Source: an uncultured Bacteroides sp.
GTDB lineage: Bacteria; Bacteroidota; Bacteroidia; Bacteroidales; Bacteroidaceae
Assembly: GCF_963675905.1 (NCBI RefSeq)
Contig: NZ_OY780936.1
Coordinates: 1,311,946 to 1,375,945 of the forward strand
Direction of reading: 5' to 3'
DNA length: 64,000 nt
Made by a program: the position numbers and the translations under genes. Within the stretch, counting starts at the first letter, position 1; each line of letters opens with the position of its first letter. Shown here piece after piece: positions 28,345 through 37,734 of this stretch. The notes beneath the pieces were generated by a model that saw only the letters and a program-made list of their open reading frames with translations, searched no databases and had not been told where the DNA came from.

Positions 28345-29484
28345 ATGGAATATCTATTTTTGCTTGCTCTTGTCATCGGTATAATATTCTATTGTGGATA
28401 TAGATGCGGCGTTAAAGAAGAGCACAAAAGCAATGAATACGAGAAGAGCCTTTTAAAAGAAGATTATCAAAAAAAGAAGGATCTTTTGAATAAAAAATTC
28501 CTGTTATTAAATGAAATAAGATCTTGTTCTTTTATATTTGAAAAAGTAGCTTCACTATACACGGATTTAAAATTGTATATGTATGATGAAACCATATTCT
28601 CTTTAGAGAATAGACAAAGACCAGCCTTTAAAGCAGCAGACGAAGTAAAACAAATAAAAGCTAAAAGCAAAGATATACTTGAAAAGTATAAGGTTATGTC
28701 GTACAAGTATGAATTTTTAATTAACCAATTTCCAGAATTAAAAGAATACGTGGATGACTATGAAGCTATAATTCAAAATTCAAACAATGAAATATCAATT
28801 GAAGATGCATCAGACTTGCATGATAGAGTCAAAGATTGGATAAGAGATGAAGATTACAAAAAATTAGATGCTAACACTAGAAATCAATTAGCCCTTGACA
28901 ATTGGCTTAAGCATAGAAAAATGTCAAATGCGCAAGTTGGATATGAATATGAACTATTCATTGGATTCCTTTATAAGCAAAATGGTTGGCAAGTAGAGCA
29001 GAATGGTATTGATAGAGGACTTGAAGATTTAGGAAGAGATATTATCGCAAAAAAGATGATAGATGGAAGACTAAAAATTCATATTATTCAGTGTAAGCGT
29101 TGGAGTGAAAAGAAAGAAATTCATGAAAATGTAGTAAACCAATTGTATGGAACTACTATTCAATACATATTAATGAATAAACAAAATCCTCTACATAATA
29201 TTACAGATATAACTCCGGTTTTAACAACAACAGCACCATTGAGTAAAATAGCACAGAGTTTCGCTGATTATTTAAAGGTGTCAGTTAAGATTATTAAGAT
29301 GGGAGACTATCCACGCATTAAATGTAATATCAATCAATCAAGTGGAGAAAAAATATACCATCTACCTTTTGACCAACAATATTATTCAACTAAAATAAAT
29401 ATGCCAGGAGAATTTTTCGCATCAACGGTTAAAGAGGCTGCCAATAAAGGATTTAGGCGTGCATTTAGACATCTGGCATTGTAA
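28345..29484 (+). CDS. Membrane-anchored Mrr-like restriction endonuclease
   Basis: This 379-aa protein has one N-terminal membrane helix (about residues 2-18), a long helical and coiled-coil region (about residues 25-175) and a C-terminal Mrr-type nuclease fold. The catalytic signs are YEYELFIGFLYKQNGW, then LGRDIIA with the Asp near residue 231, and IIQCKRW with the QxK near residue 249. This fits Mrr-cat PD-(D/E)xK enzymes, which cut foreign or modified DNA. The ATG at 28345 is preferred over a TTG three codons earlier. A TACTTTTG -7 element at 28236-28243 may drive it. It lies next to other defence genes. The membrane anchor is unusual for plain Mrr. Confidence 0.78.
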   Translation: MEYLFLLALVIGIIFYCGYRCGVKEEHKSNEYEKSLLKEDYQKKKDLLNKKFLLLNEIRSCSFIFEKVASLYTDLKLYMYDETIFSLENRQRPAFKAADEVKQIKAKSKDILEKYKVMSYKYEFLINQFPELKEYVDDYEAIIQNSNNEISIEDASDLHDRVKDWIRDEDYKKLDANTRNQLALDNWLKHRKMSNAQVGYEYELFIGFLYKQNGWQVEQNGIDRGLEDLGRDIIAKKMIDGRLKIHIIQCKRWSEKKEIHENVVNQLYGTTIQYILMNKQNPLHNITDITPVLTTTAPLSKIAQSFADYLKVSVKIIKMGDYPRIKCNINQSSGEKIYHLPFDQQYYSTKINMPGEFFASTVKEAANKGFRRAFRHLAL

Positions 29485-29504
29485 TTCCTAACCAGAACAA
29501 AGAC

Positions 29505-29639
29505 GTAAGATCAAACAGTATCTAACGCAGAAAAGCAGGGAAAGATCCCTGCTTTTCTATAACTATCAAACGATATAATATGTAAAGTTGACGAACCACG
29601 GAGTATGTTTATTCTTTGAATTTATATTACTATTCTGTT
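29505..29639. pseudogene. Collapsed remnant of a second pstS with its terminator
   Basis: Bases 29505-29579 match 33334-33408 (72 of 75 identical), including the hairpin that ends pstS. Bases around 29589-29621 resemble the internal pstS stretch at 33539-33572. Bases 29620-29639 match 34316-34335 upstream of pstS (19 of 20). Order and orientation are those of the live pstS, so this is a copy that has lost most of its middle. The hairpin at 29529-29558 still can terminate the Mrr-like gene. Confidence 0.75.
29529..29558 (+). terminator. Hairpin terminator in the pstS remnant
   Basis: AGAAAAGCAGGGA (29529-29541) pairs with TCCCTGCTTTTCT (29546-29558). It lies 45 bp past the Mrr-like gene. Confidence 0.7.
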
Positions 29640-29787
29640 TAATAAAATAGAACTTATATATGATATCCCTTCTTAGGAGATGGAAATTACGACACCATTT
29701 GAATGTTTTTTTTATAACAAATGAGTACAAATAATATGATGTTTACTTTATTAGAAGAAAATAGTGAGGCCGTATTGATAAAAATAG

Positions 29788-29795
29788 TATATTTG
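29788..29795 (+). promoter_or_regulatory. Putative -7 element for the IetAS-like pair
   Basis: TATATTTG matches TAnnTTTG, 34 bp before the ATG at 29830. No clear -33 element was found. Confidence 0.4.
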
Positions 29796-29829
29796 TAAAA
29801 TAAATATGCCCTTATAATAAATTTAGATT

Positions 29830-30792
29830 ATGGCTAACGCTGATCAAATACTTACTCTAATAAAGAGCCATATAGAAGGAGATGAAGAACGTTTCCGAAC
29901 CACAGCTCTTCAGATCTCTGCTTTAGAAGCAAAAGCAGGACATACTGTATTAGCCCGCTCTATTAACGAACTTATAAAATCAAAGCAAAAGCTCATTCTT
30001 AAACCTACGTTTCGGCCAATCCAATCAGATCTTCAAGAATTTGTATTGGAGATAGAAAACCCGTATCGTTTTACAGATTTAGTATGCAATGAAAATGTCT
30101 CATTTAAAATTAAACGAGTTATTAATGAACATGTTCAGCGTGAAAAGCTATATCAGTTTAACCTTGAAAATAGAAGAAAACTATTATTAGCTGGTCCTTC
30201 GGGCACAGGCAAAACGATGACAGCATCCATTATTGCTAATGAATTGGATAAACCACTTTATATAGTTTTGATGGAAAAAGTGGTAACAAAGTTCATGGGT
30301 GAAACAAGTTTGAAATTACGTAAAATATTCGACTTTATTCAAGAAATACCAGGCGTTTACCTTTTTGACGAATTTGACGCAATTGGTTCTCAACGGGGTA
30401 TGGATAATGAAGTTGGAGAAATGCGTCGTATATTAAATTCGTTTTTACAATTCATGGAACGAGATCATTCTGAAAGTCTTATTCTTGCTGCAACAAACAA
30501 TCTGGACGTTCTTGATAAAGCTTTATTTCGTAGATTTGATGATGTAATAGAGTATTCATTGCCAGCTGATGAAGAAATTATTGAAATACTTCAGCAGAAA
30601 TTAAATAATTTCTCATCAAATTTAAACTTTTATTCCTTACTACCGGCCCTCAGATCAATGAGTCATGCAGAAATCACGATTATATGCACGGATGCAATAA
30701 AAGAAGCACTATTAAATAATAAGGTAATTGATATTAATTTAATTGATAGTATTGTATCACAACGCTATTCGGCATATAAAAAAGTTGATTAA
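29830..30792 (+). CDS. AAA+ ATPase, IetA-like component of a defence pair
   Basis: This 320-aa AAA+ ATPase has Walker A AGPSGTGKT (about residues 121-129), Walker B YLFDEFDAIG (about 177-186), sensor 1 ATNN and an arginine-finger-like FRRFD. The N-terminal 100 residues are a helical domain unlike housekeeping AAA proteins. It is followed after 4 bp by a subtilisin-like protease gene. An AAA ATPase plus subtilase pair is the layout of IetAS, first studied as a plasmid-stability pair in Agrobacterium and later reported as an anti-phage system. The role here is by analogy. Confidence 0.85.
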   Translation: MANADQILTLIKSHIEGDEERFRTTALQISALEAKAGHTVLARSINELIKSKQKLILKPTFRPIQSDLQEFVLEIENPYRFTDLVCNENVSFKIKRVINEHVQREKLYQFNLENRRKLLLAGPSGTGKTMTASIIANELDKPLYIVLMEKVVTKFMGETSLKLRKIFDFIQEIPGVYLFDEFDAIGSQRGMDNEVGEMRRILNSFLQFMERDHSESLILAATNNLDVLDKALFRRFDDVIEYSLPADEEIIEILQQKLNNFSSNLNFYSLLPALRSMSHAEITIICTDAIKEALLNNKVIDINLIDSIVSQRYSAYKKVD

Positions 30793-30796
30793 TTAA

Positions 30797-33250
30797 ATGA
30801 AGGAATATCAACATATACTTTTGAACAAGGATTGGGTAAAGACTAATGAATACAAAGCTCAAACCGGTAGATCAAAAAAAGCTCCAGATAAATCAAGAAA
30901 AGAACAATATGATTTCCTTTCTGACTCATACCGAGATGCAATAGCTGCAATTCATGCAAAATATGCAGAACTAAAGAATCAAAATATTAAAGTTGCTAAC
31001 GGTACTTATATAGATTTTGATTTATATGCAGATAGTGTAAATCTCGATTCTTTTGACACTAAAAATGGCGCTGTTTTAATGAATATTCAGAATACTGCAA
31101 ATAATGATGGAATTCTAAAAAGTACATTATTCATCCCAAATGATAATGAATCCTGGTTGCCCAAGAAATTAGAAGATTATTCTAATACTGAAAAGGATCG
31201 AAAAAATGAAAAAACAGGAGAAGTATCTCCTCGAAACCAAAGAATGATCAATAGCATTATCGCTATTAAATCATCGTCTCTTTCATCGTTTTTTCCACCG
31301 GAATATTCTAACTCTGTTGAATCTATACCCGAAAACAAGATTATGCCTTATGAATTTTGGGTTGAAAAGAAAGGATTAGAAAATAAGGCTTTTTTCACTG
31401 CATTGGATAGATTGGGAATACGTTGTAACACTAATTCTTTAAGTTTTAAAAATATAAGTATTTTCTTGGTATTTGCCACAAAGGAACAACTAGAAAAAGC
31501 TGTTCTTTGTGTGGATTATCTATCAGAGATACGTCCTTACAAACAGCCTTCCATTCTAACAAAAATTGAATCTGTTAAGGAAGAGAATGATTGGTGCGAT
31601 ATCATAAAAAATGATGTAGTGCAAACAAACGAATTCAGTGCAAGAATAGGTATTCTGGATTCTGGCGTTAACAATGGTCATCCTTTGCTGTGTGATTATT
31701 TGCCTCAAGAACGATGCGAAACAGTAATTAGCTCTACAGTTCGTGATCGTTCTAATCATGGAACTGGTATGGCTGGTTTGGCATTGTATGGAGACTTGAC
31801 AGATGTGATTTATTCTCGTAAACCTTGTATAGTGAACCACGACCTGGCTTCTGTAAAAATAATGCCTGCCAATGATGAAAAGCCCAATGATCCTGATTTA
31901 TATGGGGTAATTACCGAAGACGCTATAGTTAATGCAAATAGATTAGGCGCAAATATCATGTGTATGGCAATCACCGCAGAATCTGTACTGGATGGAGATG
32001 CAAGTTCCTGGTCGAGTGCATTGGACAAATCTATTTATAATGATGGAATAAATTCTGAACTAATGTTTGTTTCTGCCGGGAATATTGATTCAACTGATGG
32101 GGTTACTTATCCAGATTTCAATATTAATAATCCAATTGGTGATCCGGCACAGGCTTGGAATGCTATTACAGTTGGTGCCTATACTGAAAAATGTTTAATT
32201 TCAGACCCTACTTATTCAGAGAAACAGGTTCTTGCGCCTAAAGGCGGTTTGTCTCCTTATAGTAGAACCTCTGTGTTGTGGGGGAAAAAATGCATAAAGC
32301 CTGAAATTGTTATGGAAGGTGGAAATGCATATGATGAAAGTGGCAATTTGATTACACATGATGATTTATCACTGGTAACGACAAGTTCTAAAATTGATTT
32401 TCATAAGTTTGATCGTTTCAATGCAACAAGTGCAGCTACAGCTTTAGCTTCAAATCTTGCCGCAAAAATTAAAACTGAAAATCCGACTCTATCTAATGAA
32501 TCTATCAGGGCACTAATGATTCATTCATCAGAATGGACACAAGGGATGATAGAATGTGCAAAAACAGACGATGGCAAAGTAAGTTTGGATGCTTTGATGC
32601 ATAGTTGTGGCTATGGAACACCTGTTGAAAGAAAGGCATTGAAGTGTAATGATAACTATGTAGTTTTTATTGTTGAAAATGAAATCTTTCCATTAGAAGA
32701 AGGAAAAAACAAAAATGTAAAGTTTGCGAACATGCATTATTATGATTTACCTTGGCCAAAGGATATTCTGTTGGATTTAGGTGAAAAGGATGTTCGTATG
32801 AAAATCACTTTGTCATACTATATAGATCCAGCGCCGGGAAGACGCGCTTGGAAAAATAAGCATCTCTATCAATCGTTGGGATTAAGATTTGATGTAAATA
32901 CAGATTTGGAAAATAAGGATGCCTTCTTGAAAAGAGTTAGTAGACTACAGCAAGAGGAAGAAGAAGGTGATTTTTCGAGTCGTAATGATACACAAAGATG
33001 GCATATTGGGATTCAAAGGCGAAATCAAGGTTGTATTCATTCGGATTGGATAAAAGGTACGGCAGCCTCTTTAGCTAATTGTAATATGGTTGCAATCTAT
33101 CCTGTTGGAGGCTGGTGGAAATATAATAAAGAAAAGGTAAAGTGTTCTATAAAGTATTCGTTAATAGTATCACTTGAAACGCCAGATATAGAAATCTATT
33201 CAGAAATTAAGCAATTAGTGAATATCGCAACTGCTATTTCTGTTTCTTAA
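30797..33250 (+). CDS. Subtilisin-like (S8) protease, IetS-like component of a defence pair
   Basis: This 817-aa protease has no signal peptide, so it is probably cytoplasmic, unlike secreted S8 enzymes. The triad is visible as Asp near residue 287 (GILDSGVNNGH), His near 320 (SNHGTGMAG) and Ser near 543 (NATSAATALAS). The N-terminal 280 residues and C-terminal 230 residues are large unknown regions, as in IetS-type proteins. It starts 4 bp after the AAA+ gene, which indicates coupling. A plausible model is that the ATPase holds or triggers the protease on infection. That is inference. Confidence 0.85.
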   Translation: MKEYQHILLNKDWVKTNEYKAQTGRSKKAPDKSRKEQYDFLSDSYRDAIAAIHAKYAELKNQNIKVANGTYIDFDLYADSVNLDSFDTKNGAVLMNIQNTANNDGILKSTLFIPNDNESWLPKKLEDYSNTEKDRKNEKTGEVSPRNQRMINSIIAIKSSSLSSFFPPEYSNSVESIPENKIMPYEFWVEKKGLENKAFFTALDRLGIRCNTNSLSFKNISIFLVFATKEQLEKAVLCVDYLSEIRPYKQPSILTKIESVKEENDWCDIIKNDVVQTNEFSARIGILDSGVNNGHPLLCDYLPQERCETVISSTVRDRSNHGTGMAGLALYGDLTDVIYSRKPCIVNHDLASVKIMPANDEKPNDPDLYGVITEDAIVNANRLGANIMCMAITAESVLDGDASSWSSALDKSIYNDGINSELMFVSAGNIDSTDGVTYPDFNINNPIGDPAQAWNAITVGAYTEKCLISDPTYSEKQVLAPKGGLSPYSRTSVLWGKKCIKPEIVMEGGNAYDESGNLITHDDLSLVTTSSKIDFHKFDRFNATSAATALASNLAAKIKTENPTLSNESIRALMIHSSEWTQGMIECAKTDDGKVSLDALMHSCGYGTPVERKALKCNDNYVVFIVENEIFPLEEGKNKNVKFANMHYYDLPWPKDILLDLGEKDVRMKITLSYYIDPAPGRRAWKNKHLYQSLGLRFDVNTDLENKDAFLKRVSRLQQEEEEGDFSSRNDTQRWHIGIQRRNQGCIHSDWIKGTAASLANCNMVAIYPVGGWWKYNKEKVKCSIKYSLIVSLETPDIEIYSEIKQLVNIATAISVS

Positions 33251-33333
33251 AAAACACATTAAACATATAAAAAGAATTACCAATCTCACCCTCTCCGCTT
33301 TCAATCTATAAATAAAATAAGTGCTTATCATAA

Positions 33334-33408
33334 GTAAGATCAAACAGTATCTAACGCAGAAAAGCAGGGAACAATCCCTGCTTTTCTATAACTATCAAAC
33401 AATATAAT
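33334..33408. repeat. 75-bp repeat, live copy beside pstS
   Basis: Matches 29505-29579 at 72 of 75 positions. The two copies bracket the IetAS-like genes in the same orientation. Confidence 0.9.
33358..33387 (-). terminator. Terminator of pstS
   Basis: AGAAAAGCAGGGA (33358-33370) pairs with TCCCTGCTTTTCT (33375-33387). It ends the minus-strand pstS and may also stop the converging IetS-like gene. Confidence 0.8.
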
Positions 33409-33420
33409 GTTTTGAGAATA

Positions 33421-34230
33421 TTACTTTGCTGAAATGTATCCAACTCCGTCTACCAACTTCTGACCTTTAGCAGATAGTCCAAAGTTCAGGAATGGAGTAA
33501 CTTTGGCTTCGTCTTTCTTGATGTAGTACATGAAAAGCGGACGAACCACCGGGTAAGATTTATTCTTTGCATTTGCTACAGTTGGTGCAACAAATTTCTT
33601 TCCGTCATAAGAAACCTTCAAAGCTTTTACGTTTTTAGAAACATAAGCCAGGCCTACATAACCAATGGCACCTTTAGTCTGACTTACCGACTGAATGATT
33701 GCTCCGGTTGCTGGCATTGAAAGGATATCTTTCTTGTAGTTTTTGTTCTCCAGAATATGTTCCTTAAAGAACTCGTAAGTACCCGAGCTGGTTTCTCTTG
33801 AGTATGCAATAATAGGCATATTGGCACCACCTACTTGTTTCCAGTTGGTAATTTTACCGGTAAAGATATCTTCTAGCTGTTTGCGGGTAAGCTGACCCAC
33901 CTTATTGCTTGGATTTACAACTACAGCCAGAGCATCATAAGCAACAACCTTCTCTACAAGAACCTTACCGGCTTGTTTGAATTTAAGTTTCTCGTCGAAC
34001 TTTACCTTACGTGAAGCAGAAGCCAGGTCTGTACTTCCTGCAAGCAATGCCGAAATTCCTACACCACTACCACCACCGGTTACTGTTACTTTTGCACCTT
34101 TAGTTGCGTTGTAGTTCTCTGCCCATTTCTGAGCTACCGGTAACACTGTATCACTGCCCTTAACTCGTTGTGCAAATGCTCCCTGAGCCATTACACTGAC
34201 TAATGCTATTGCTAAAAAAATCTTTTTCAT
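33421..34230 (-). CDS. pstS: Phosphate ABC transporter substrate-binding protein
   Basis: This 269-aa periplasmic binding protein of the PstS family has a signal peptide ending at AFAQ. The phosphate-binding loops appear as GSDTVLP near the N-terminus, GGGSGVGISAL, and SRETSSGTYEFF. The ATG at 34230 is preferred over the TTG at 34236. The gene is single: no pstC, pstA or pstB follow on this strand, because a terminator and the IetAS-like genes lie downstream. The transporter genes must lie elsewhere, or this is a lone binding protein. Confidence 0.92.
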   Translation of the reverse strand: MKKIFLAIALVSVMAQGAFAQRVKGSDTVLPVAQKWAENYNATKGAKVTVTGGGSGVGISALLAGSTDLASASRKVKFDEKLKFKQAGKVLVEKVVAYDALAVVVNPSNKVGQLTRKQLEDIFTGKITNWKQVGGANMPIIAYSRETSSGTYEFFKEHILENKNYKKDILSMPATGAIIQSVSQTKGAIGYVGLAYVSKNVKALKVSYDGKKFVAPTVANAKNKSYPVVRPLFMYYIKKDEAKVTPFLNFGLSAKGQKLVDGVGYISAK

Positions 34231-34459
34231 CTTCAATTGTTTTGTTATTTTTGATATTGCAAATTAACCTCAAACAGATTTCATAGTTATTGCGTATCGA
34301 TTACACTTTAAATACATTTATATTACTATTGTGTTACAAAATACTTATTAAGAGGCTAAAACCGCCTCCCGAAGCAAACAAGGGAAGCAAAGAACCGCCG
34401 CCCTCTCCTTCCCCTTTCATAGTCTAAAAAAACAAAAGAAAACGTATTTTAAATGCGCA

Positions 34460-35929
34460 TTATCTTTTTACGAACTTACGGGTTACAGTGGCTTTTTCTG
34501 TAACAATCTTAGCCATATAAATGCCTTCCGACAAGAAGCTTACATCAACAGGATCGCTGCCGGATATCTGTTTTGAGAGAAGCAGACTGCCGCTTAAATC
34601 GAAAATAGATATCTGCACGTTGCTTTCAGTGGTATTCAGGTTGAACGCATTGGCAACAGGATTTGGGTAGATTGTTATTGCTGATGCATCATCGGCCTTC
34701 TGCTCAACTACTCCCGTACCGGGTCCTGCAGAATAGTAGTAGATGGTTTTGGATTTATTGTCCCAGTTGGTGTTTCCGGTATTCCATGCATATTCTATAT
34801 CCTGAACAGGTTTATTCATACCTCCCGATACTATTGCCAAAGTATATGGACTAAAGAATACAGAATATCCGGAAGGTAAAATTAAATCGGTATAGGTATA
34901 ATTCAAATCAAAGTCGGTGATTTCCTTTGTCTGCTTTACCCACTGATCAGCTTCTCGCTTATAAGTATAATATTCCGTATTATTTCCATTGGCATCATAC
35001 TTAAATTCATACATTGCAGCAAGCCCCCATTGAGTTAAGAAATTCCAGTCGGAACGTATTTCAGTTGCAATCCGGTTATTGGTATCATAAGTATATTCGT
35101 ACTTCATCATAGCCATCCAGTCCTCACCTGTCCAAACGGAATATGTGGTTCTTGTAACTTTGCCACCGGCATCGTATTCATAATCATACTTCATAGCATT
35201 TTCCCACCCACTAGTATCGGTATCCCAACTGGAAACAAGCACTTGCGTAAGTTTGCCGTTGGTATAAGTATATTCGTATTTCATACTATTTTCCCAGTCA
35301 TTGAGAGTTGTATTCCAACTTGAAACAATGAAATCTTTAGCGGTGTTGTCGGCATTATAACTAAGCACGTATTTTGTGTCTTTAACCCAGTCTAGAGCAG
35401 TGGTGCTCCAATCGTAGTAAAGTATTTGTGTAGCATATCCGCCGGTGTTGTAAGTAAACTCCTGCATAGCATCCTTATCCCACACACTGTTTGTGGAATT
35501 CCATTTATAACTGGTAGCTACACTCCATTTACCATTGGCATTGTAGGTATAATCGTCTTTCGTTGCATTTACCCACGCTTTAGTGGCATTATTCCAATCG
35601 TAATAAATACCTGTTATCCATCTGCCGCTAGCATCATAAATGTATTGGTCTTTCGACGATTTATCCCATCCCAGGAGATCGCTGGTAGCCACAAACATAA
35701 CGGTACTATCAAGTTTCTGCTTAGTTGTAGCATCTCTCAGAGCCGGACTTTGAGGAGAAACGCTTTTTTCCAGAAGTTTAAGGTCTTGCTTCAGCTGAAG
35801 CTCTTGTTTATCGAGCCCTTTTAATTGCTGCCGGGCTTTTAGTAAACTTAATATTCCACTGTCGTTAATTTGTCCGGAAACAAACAATGCGGCAAGGGTG
35901 AAAAGTAATGCGAGTAGAATTCTTTTCAT
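34460..35929 (-). CDS. Secreted repeat protein with T9SS C-terminal sorting domain
   Basis: This 489-aa exported protein has a signal peptide ending near VSGQ and a short coiled-coil region (about residues 28-60). About eight repeats of 35-42 residues follow, each with a W-x-x-x-x-K/M-Y-x-Y-Y/T core (for example MKYEYTYT) and a GK or GG turn. The repeats resemble RHS/YD-like or DUF3836-type beta repeats. The C-terminus from about residue 415 (ITIYPNPVANAFNL to VTRKFVKR) is a type A T9SS sorting domain. It is probably a surface protein. The function is unknown. Confidence 0.8.
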   Translation of the reverse strand: MKRILLALLFTLAALFVSGQINDSGILSLLKARQQLKGLDKQELQLKQDLKLLEKSVSPQSPALRDATTKQKLDSTVMFVATSDLLGWDKSSKDQYIYDASGRWITGIYYDWNNATKAWVNATKDDYTYNANGKWSVATSYKWNSTNSVWDKDAMQEFTYNTGGYATQILYYDWSTTALDWVKDTKYVLSYNADNTAKDFIVSSWNTTLNDWENSMKYEYTYTNGKLTQVLVSSWDTDTSGWENAMKYDYEYDAGGKVTRTTYSVWTGEDWMAMMKYEYTYDTNNRIATEIRSDWNFLTQWGLAAMYEFKYDANGNNTEYYTYKREADQWVKQTKEITDFDLNYTYTDLILPSGYSVFFSPYTLAIVSGGMNKPVQDIEYAWNTGNTNWDNKSKTIYYYSAGPGTGVVEQKADDASAITIYPNPVANAFNLNTTESNVQISIFDLSGSLLLSKQISGSDPVDVSFLSEGIYMAKIVTEKATVTRKFVKR

Positions 35930-36091
35930 AGTTAAATTATTTAAAAGTGTTTATAGTACATGGTTATATAAAAACACTTTATTTGCCCGTTTGGTTCTCT
36001 GCAGCTTGCAATCTTTGTTTGCTAAATTCAGCATCAGCATCCTTTTTTTCTATTTATCTATTGAAAATATTCATAATTTGTATATAAATAA

Positions 36092-36121
36092 TTTGTATTT
36101 GGAATTATATGAATAAATTTG
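36092..36121 (+). promoter_or_regulatory. Putative promoter of the zinc-ribbon protein gene
   Basis: TTTG (36092-36095), an 18-bp gap and TAAATTTG (36114-36121) fit the Bacteroides promoter, about 50 bp before the ATG. Confidence 0.6.
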
Positions 36122-36169
36122 CACCCGAAAAAACAGGCAAATATTAAAATTTAAAACGCGATAATAAAT

Positions 36170-37582
36170 ATGGCTTTAATTAAATGTCCAGAATGTGGCG
36201 AGTCGGTATCTGACAAAGCCCCTAATTGTCCTCATTGCGGATTGGCTATAGCCGGCAACATAATCCCTTGTCCGGAATGTGGCGCAGTAGTTCCTAAAGG
36301 AACCGAGACATGCCCTAAATGTGCTTTCCCATTGCAAGAAGTTAAAGAGCAAGTTAAGAACGTTGAAGCAAGCCCTGCTCCTCAAAAACCGGCCATAAAA
36401 GCCAGCGAAGAGGTATTGGAGAAAATTGGTCCGGTATTTCTTGAAGCTAAAGAGCTATACGAGAAAAAAAAGTATGTTTCTGCTTACGACAAGATTAACA
36501 TTGCACTCTCTACTGCTCCAAACAATACAGAATGTTTAAAGCTGGAAGCTGCAATTGTATCGGGCATCTGCGATCATTCGCAAAAAGTGGCGGAAGAGCT
36601 TTTCCAGGCTAAGGAATATGCAAAAGCACTGGCTGAGATTGATTCTGCCTTGAAGTTTGCTCCCAACAGTCAGGCTCTGCTAAACCTAAGCAACGAGATT
36701 AAGCGGGCAAAATCACGCCGTAAGACTCGTATCACAGTTATTTCCGTTTTGGTAGTTATTGCCATTGCTGTTGTTGCTGCAATGAGTATACGTAAATCGT
36801 TTACTGCAGAAGAGGAAAACCAGGCATGGGAAATTGCTAAGGATTCAAATACCGTATCTTGCTACAATCAGTTCCTGGAAGATTATCCAGATGGTGCTCA
36901 CTCTATGGATGCTCAGGAAATGCTTATGAAGCTTCAGAAAGATGAAACAGATTTCTGGGGCAGAATTCAGTCGTCTAGCGATGTTTACAGCTACGAACAA
37001 TACTTGAAGAAGTTCCCTCAGGGTATGTATGTAGATCAGGCTAAAAACAGCATCGACTCTCTGGATTGGGTGAAAGCTTCCATAAAGAACACTCCCGAAG
37101 CATTTGCCGAATACCTTGCTGCTCACCCGGAAGGTGCACACGTTGGCGAAGCTCAGTCGGCTAACGAAAAGATTGCCGCTTCGGTTCCTACAGCTGAAGA
37201 GATCTCGGGCATGAAGAGTTTCTTCTCTAATTACTACGCTGCCGTAGAAAATAAGGACGAAAGTTCTGTTCTTGATTTCTTTGAATCTGTTACTCCTAAA
37301 TATTATGGTATTTCCAATGCCAGCAAGAGTGATATTCAGACAAACATTAAGAAGATGTATGCAAAGGATATTAAACAGGTGCACATTGCAATTAACGATG
37401 CAAGCTTTAAAGTAACTAAGGATGAGAGTGGCAATTTCCACGTAACATTCCCTATTGATGTAACTTACGATCGCGAAGATGCTGCTAAGACAAACACTTC
37501 GAGCATGACGGTTACTGCTGTGGTAAACAGTAATAAGAAGATTACATCTATTATATCGAATAAGAGTAGCAATACTCTATAA
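36170..37582 (+). CDS. Zinc-ribbon, TPR-like and membrane-anchored protein with NTF2-like C-terminus
   Basis: This 470-aa protein starts with two zinc ribbons (CPECG/CPHCG at about residues 5-23, then CPECG/CPKC at about 34-51). A TPR-like helical region follows (about 80-175), then one membrane helix (about 186-204). Next come repeats that read YNQFLEDYPDGAHS, YEQYLKKFPQGMYV and FAEYLAAHPEGAHV, a tetratricopeptide-like pattern. The last 120 residues look like an NTF2/SnoaL-type domain (MKSFFSNYYAAVENKDESS). The zinc ribbons would be cytoplasmic and the C-terminus outside. It is a single gene with its own terminator; function is unknown. Confidence 0.8.
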   Translation: MALIKCPECGESVSDKAPNCPHCGLAIAGNIIPCPECGAVVPKGTETCPKCAFPLQEVKEQVKNVEASPAPQKPAIKASEEVLEKIGPVFLEAKELYEKKKYVSAYDKINIALSTAPNNTECLKLEAAIVSGICDHSQKVAEELFQAKEYAKALAEIDSALKFAPNSQALLNLSNEIKRAKSRRKTRITVISVLVVIAIAVVAAMSIRKSFTAEEENQAWEIAKDSNTVSCYNQFLEDYPDGAHSMDAQEMLMKLQKDETDFWGRIQSSSDVYSYEQYLKKFPQGMYVDQAKNSIDSLDWVKASIKNTPEAFAEYLAAHPEGAHVGEAQSANEKIAASVPTAEEISGMKSFFSNYYAAVENKDESSVLDFFESVTPKYYGISNASKSDIQTNIKKMYAKDIKQVHIAINDASFKVTKDESGNFHVTFPIDVTYDREDAAKTNTSSMTVTAVVNSNKKITSIISNKSSNTL

Positions 37583-37647
37583 GATTTATTTTCCTTATTT
37601 AGTGTTTTTGATTTTTATTATTTTTTTAAAAATTTTGTATAATTATA

Positions 37648-37687
37648 AGAGAGAGAAGGGCTGTGAAGTTCTTCTCTCTCATTTTTT
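37648..37687 (+). terminator. Terminator after the zinc-ribbon protein gene
   Basis: AGAGAGAGAAG (37648-37658) pairs with CTTCTCTCTC (37671-37680), followed by six Ts. Confidence 0.8.
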
Positions 37688-37734
37688 GTGCTTTTGCAAA
37701 GAAGAGTTCTTTGGATTAGTCTTCTCTATCACTT

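Noticed and set aside
33251-33420. Attachment site of an integrative element at the pstS end
   Set aside because: No integrase is present and the left copy contains internal and upstream pstS pieces, so a decayed gene duplication explains it better.
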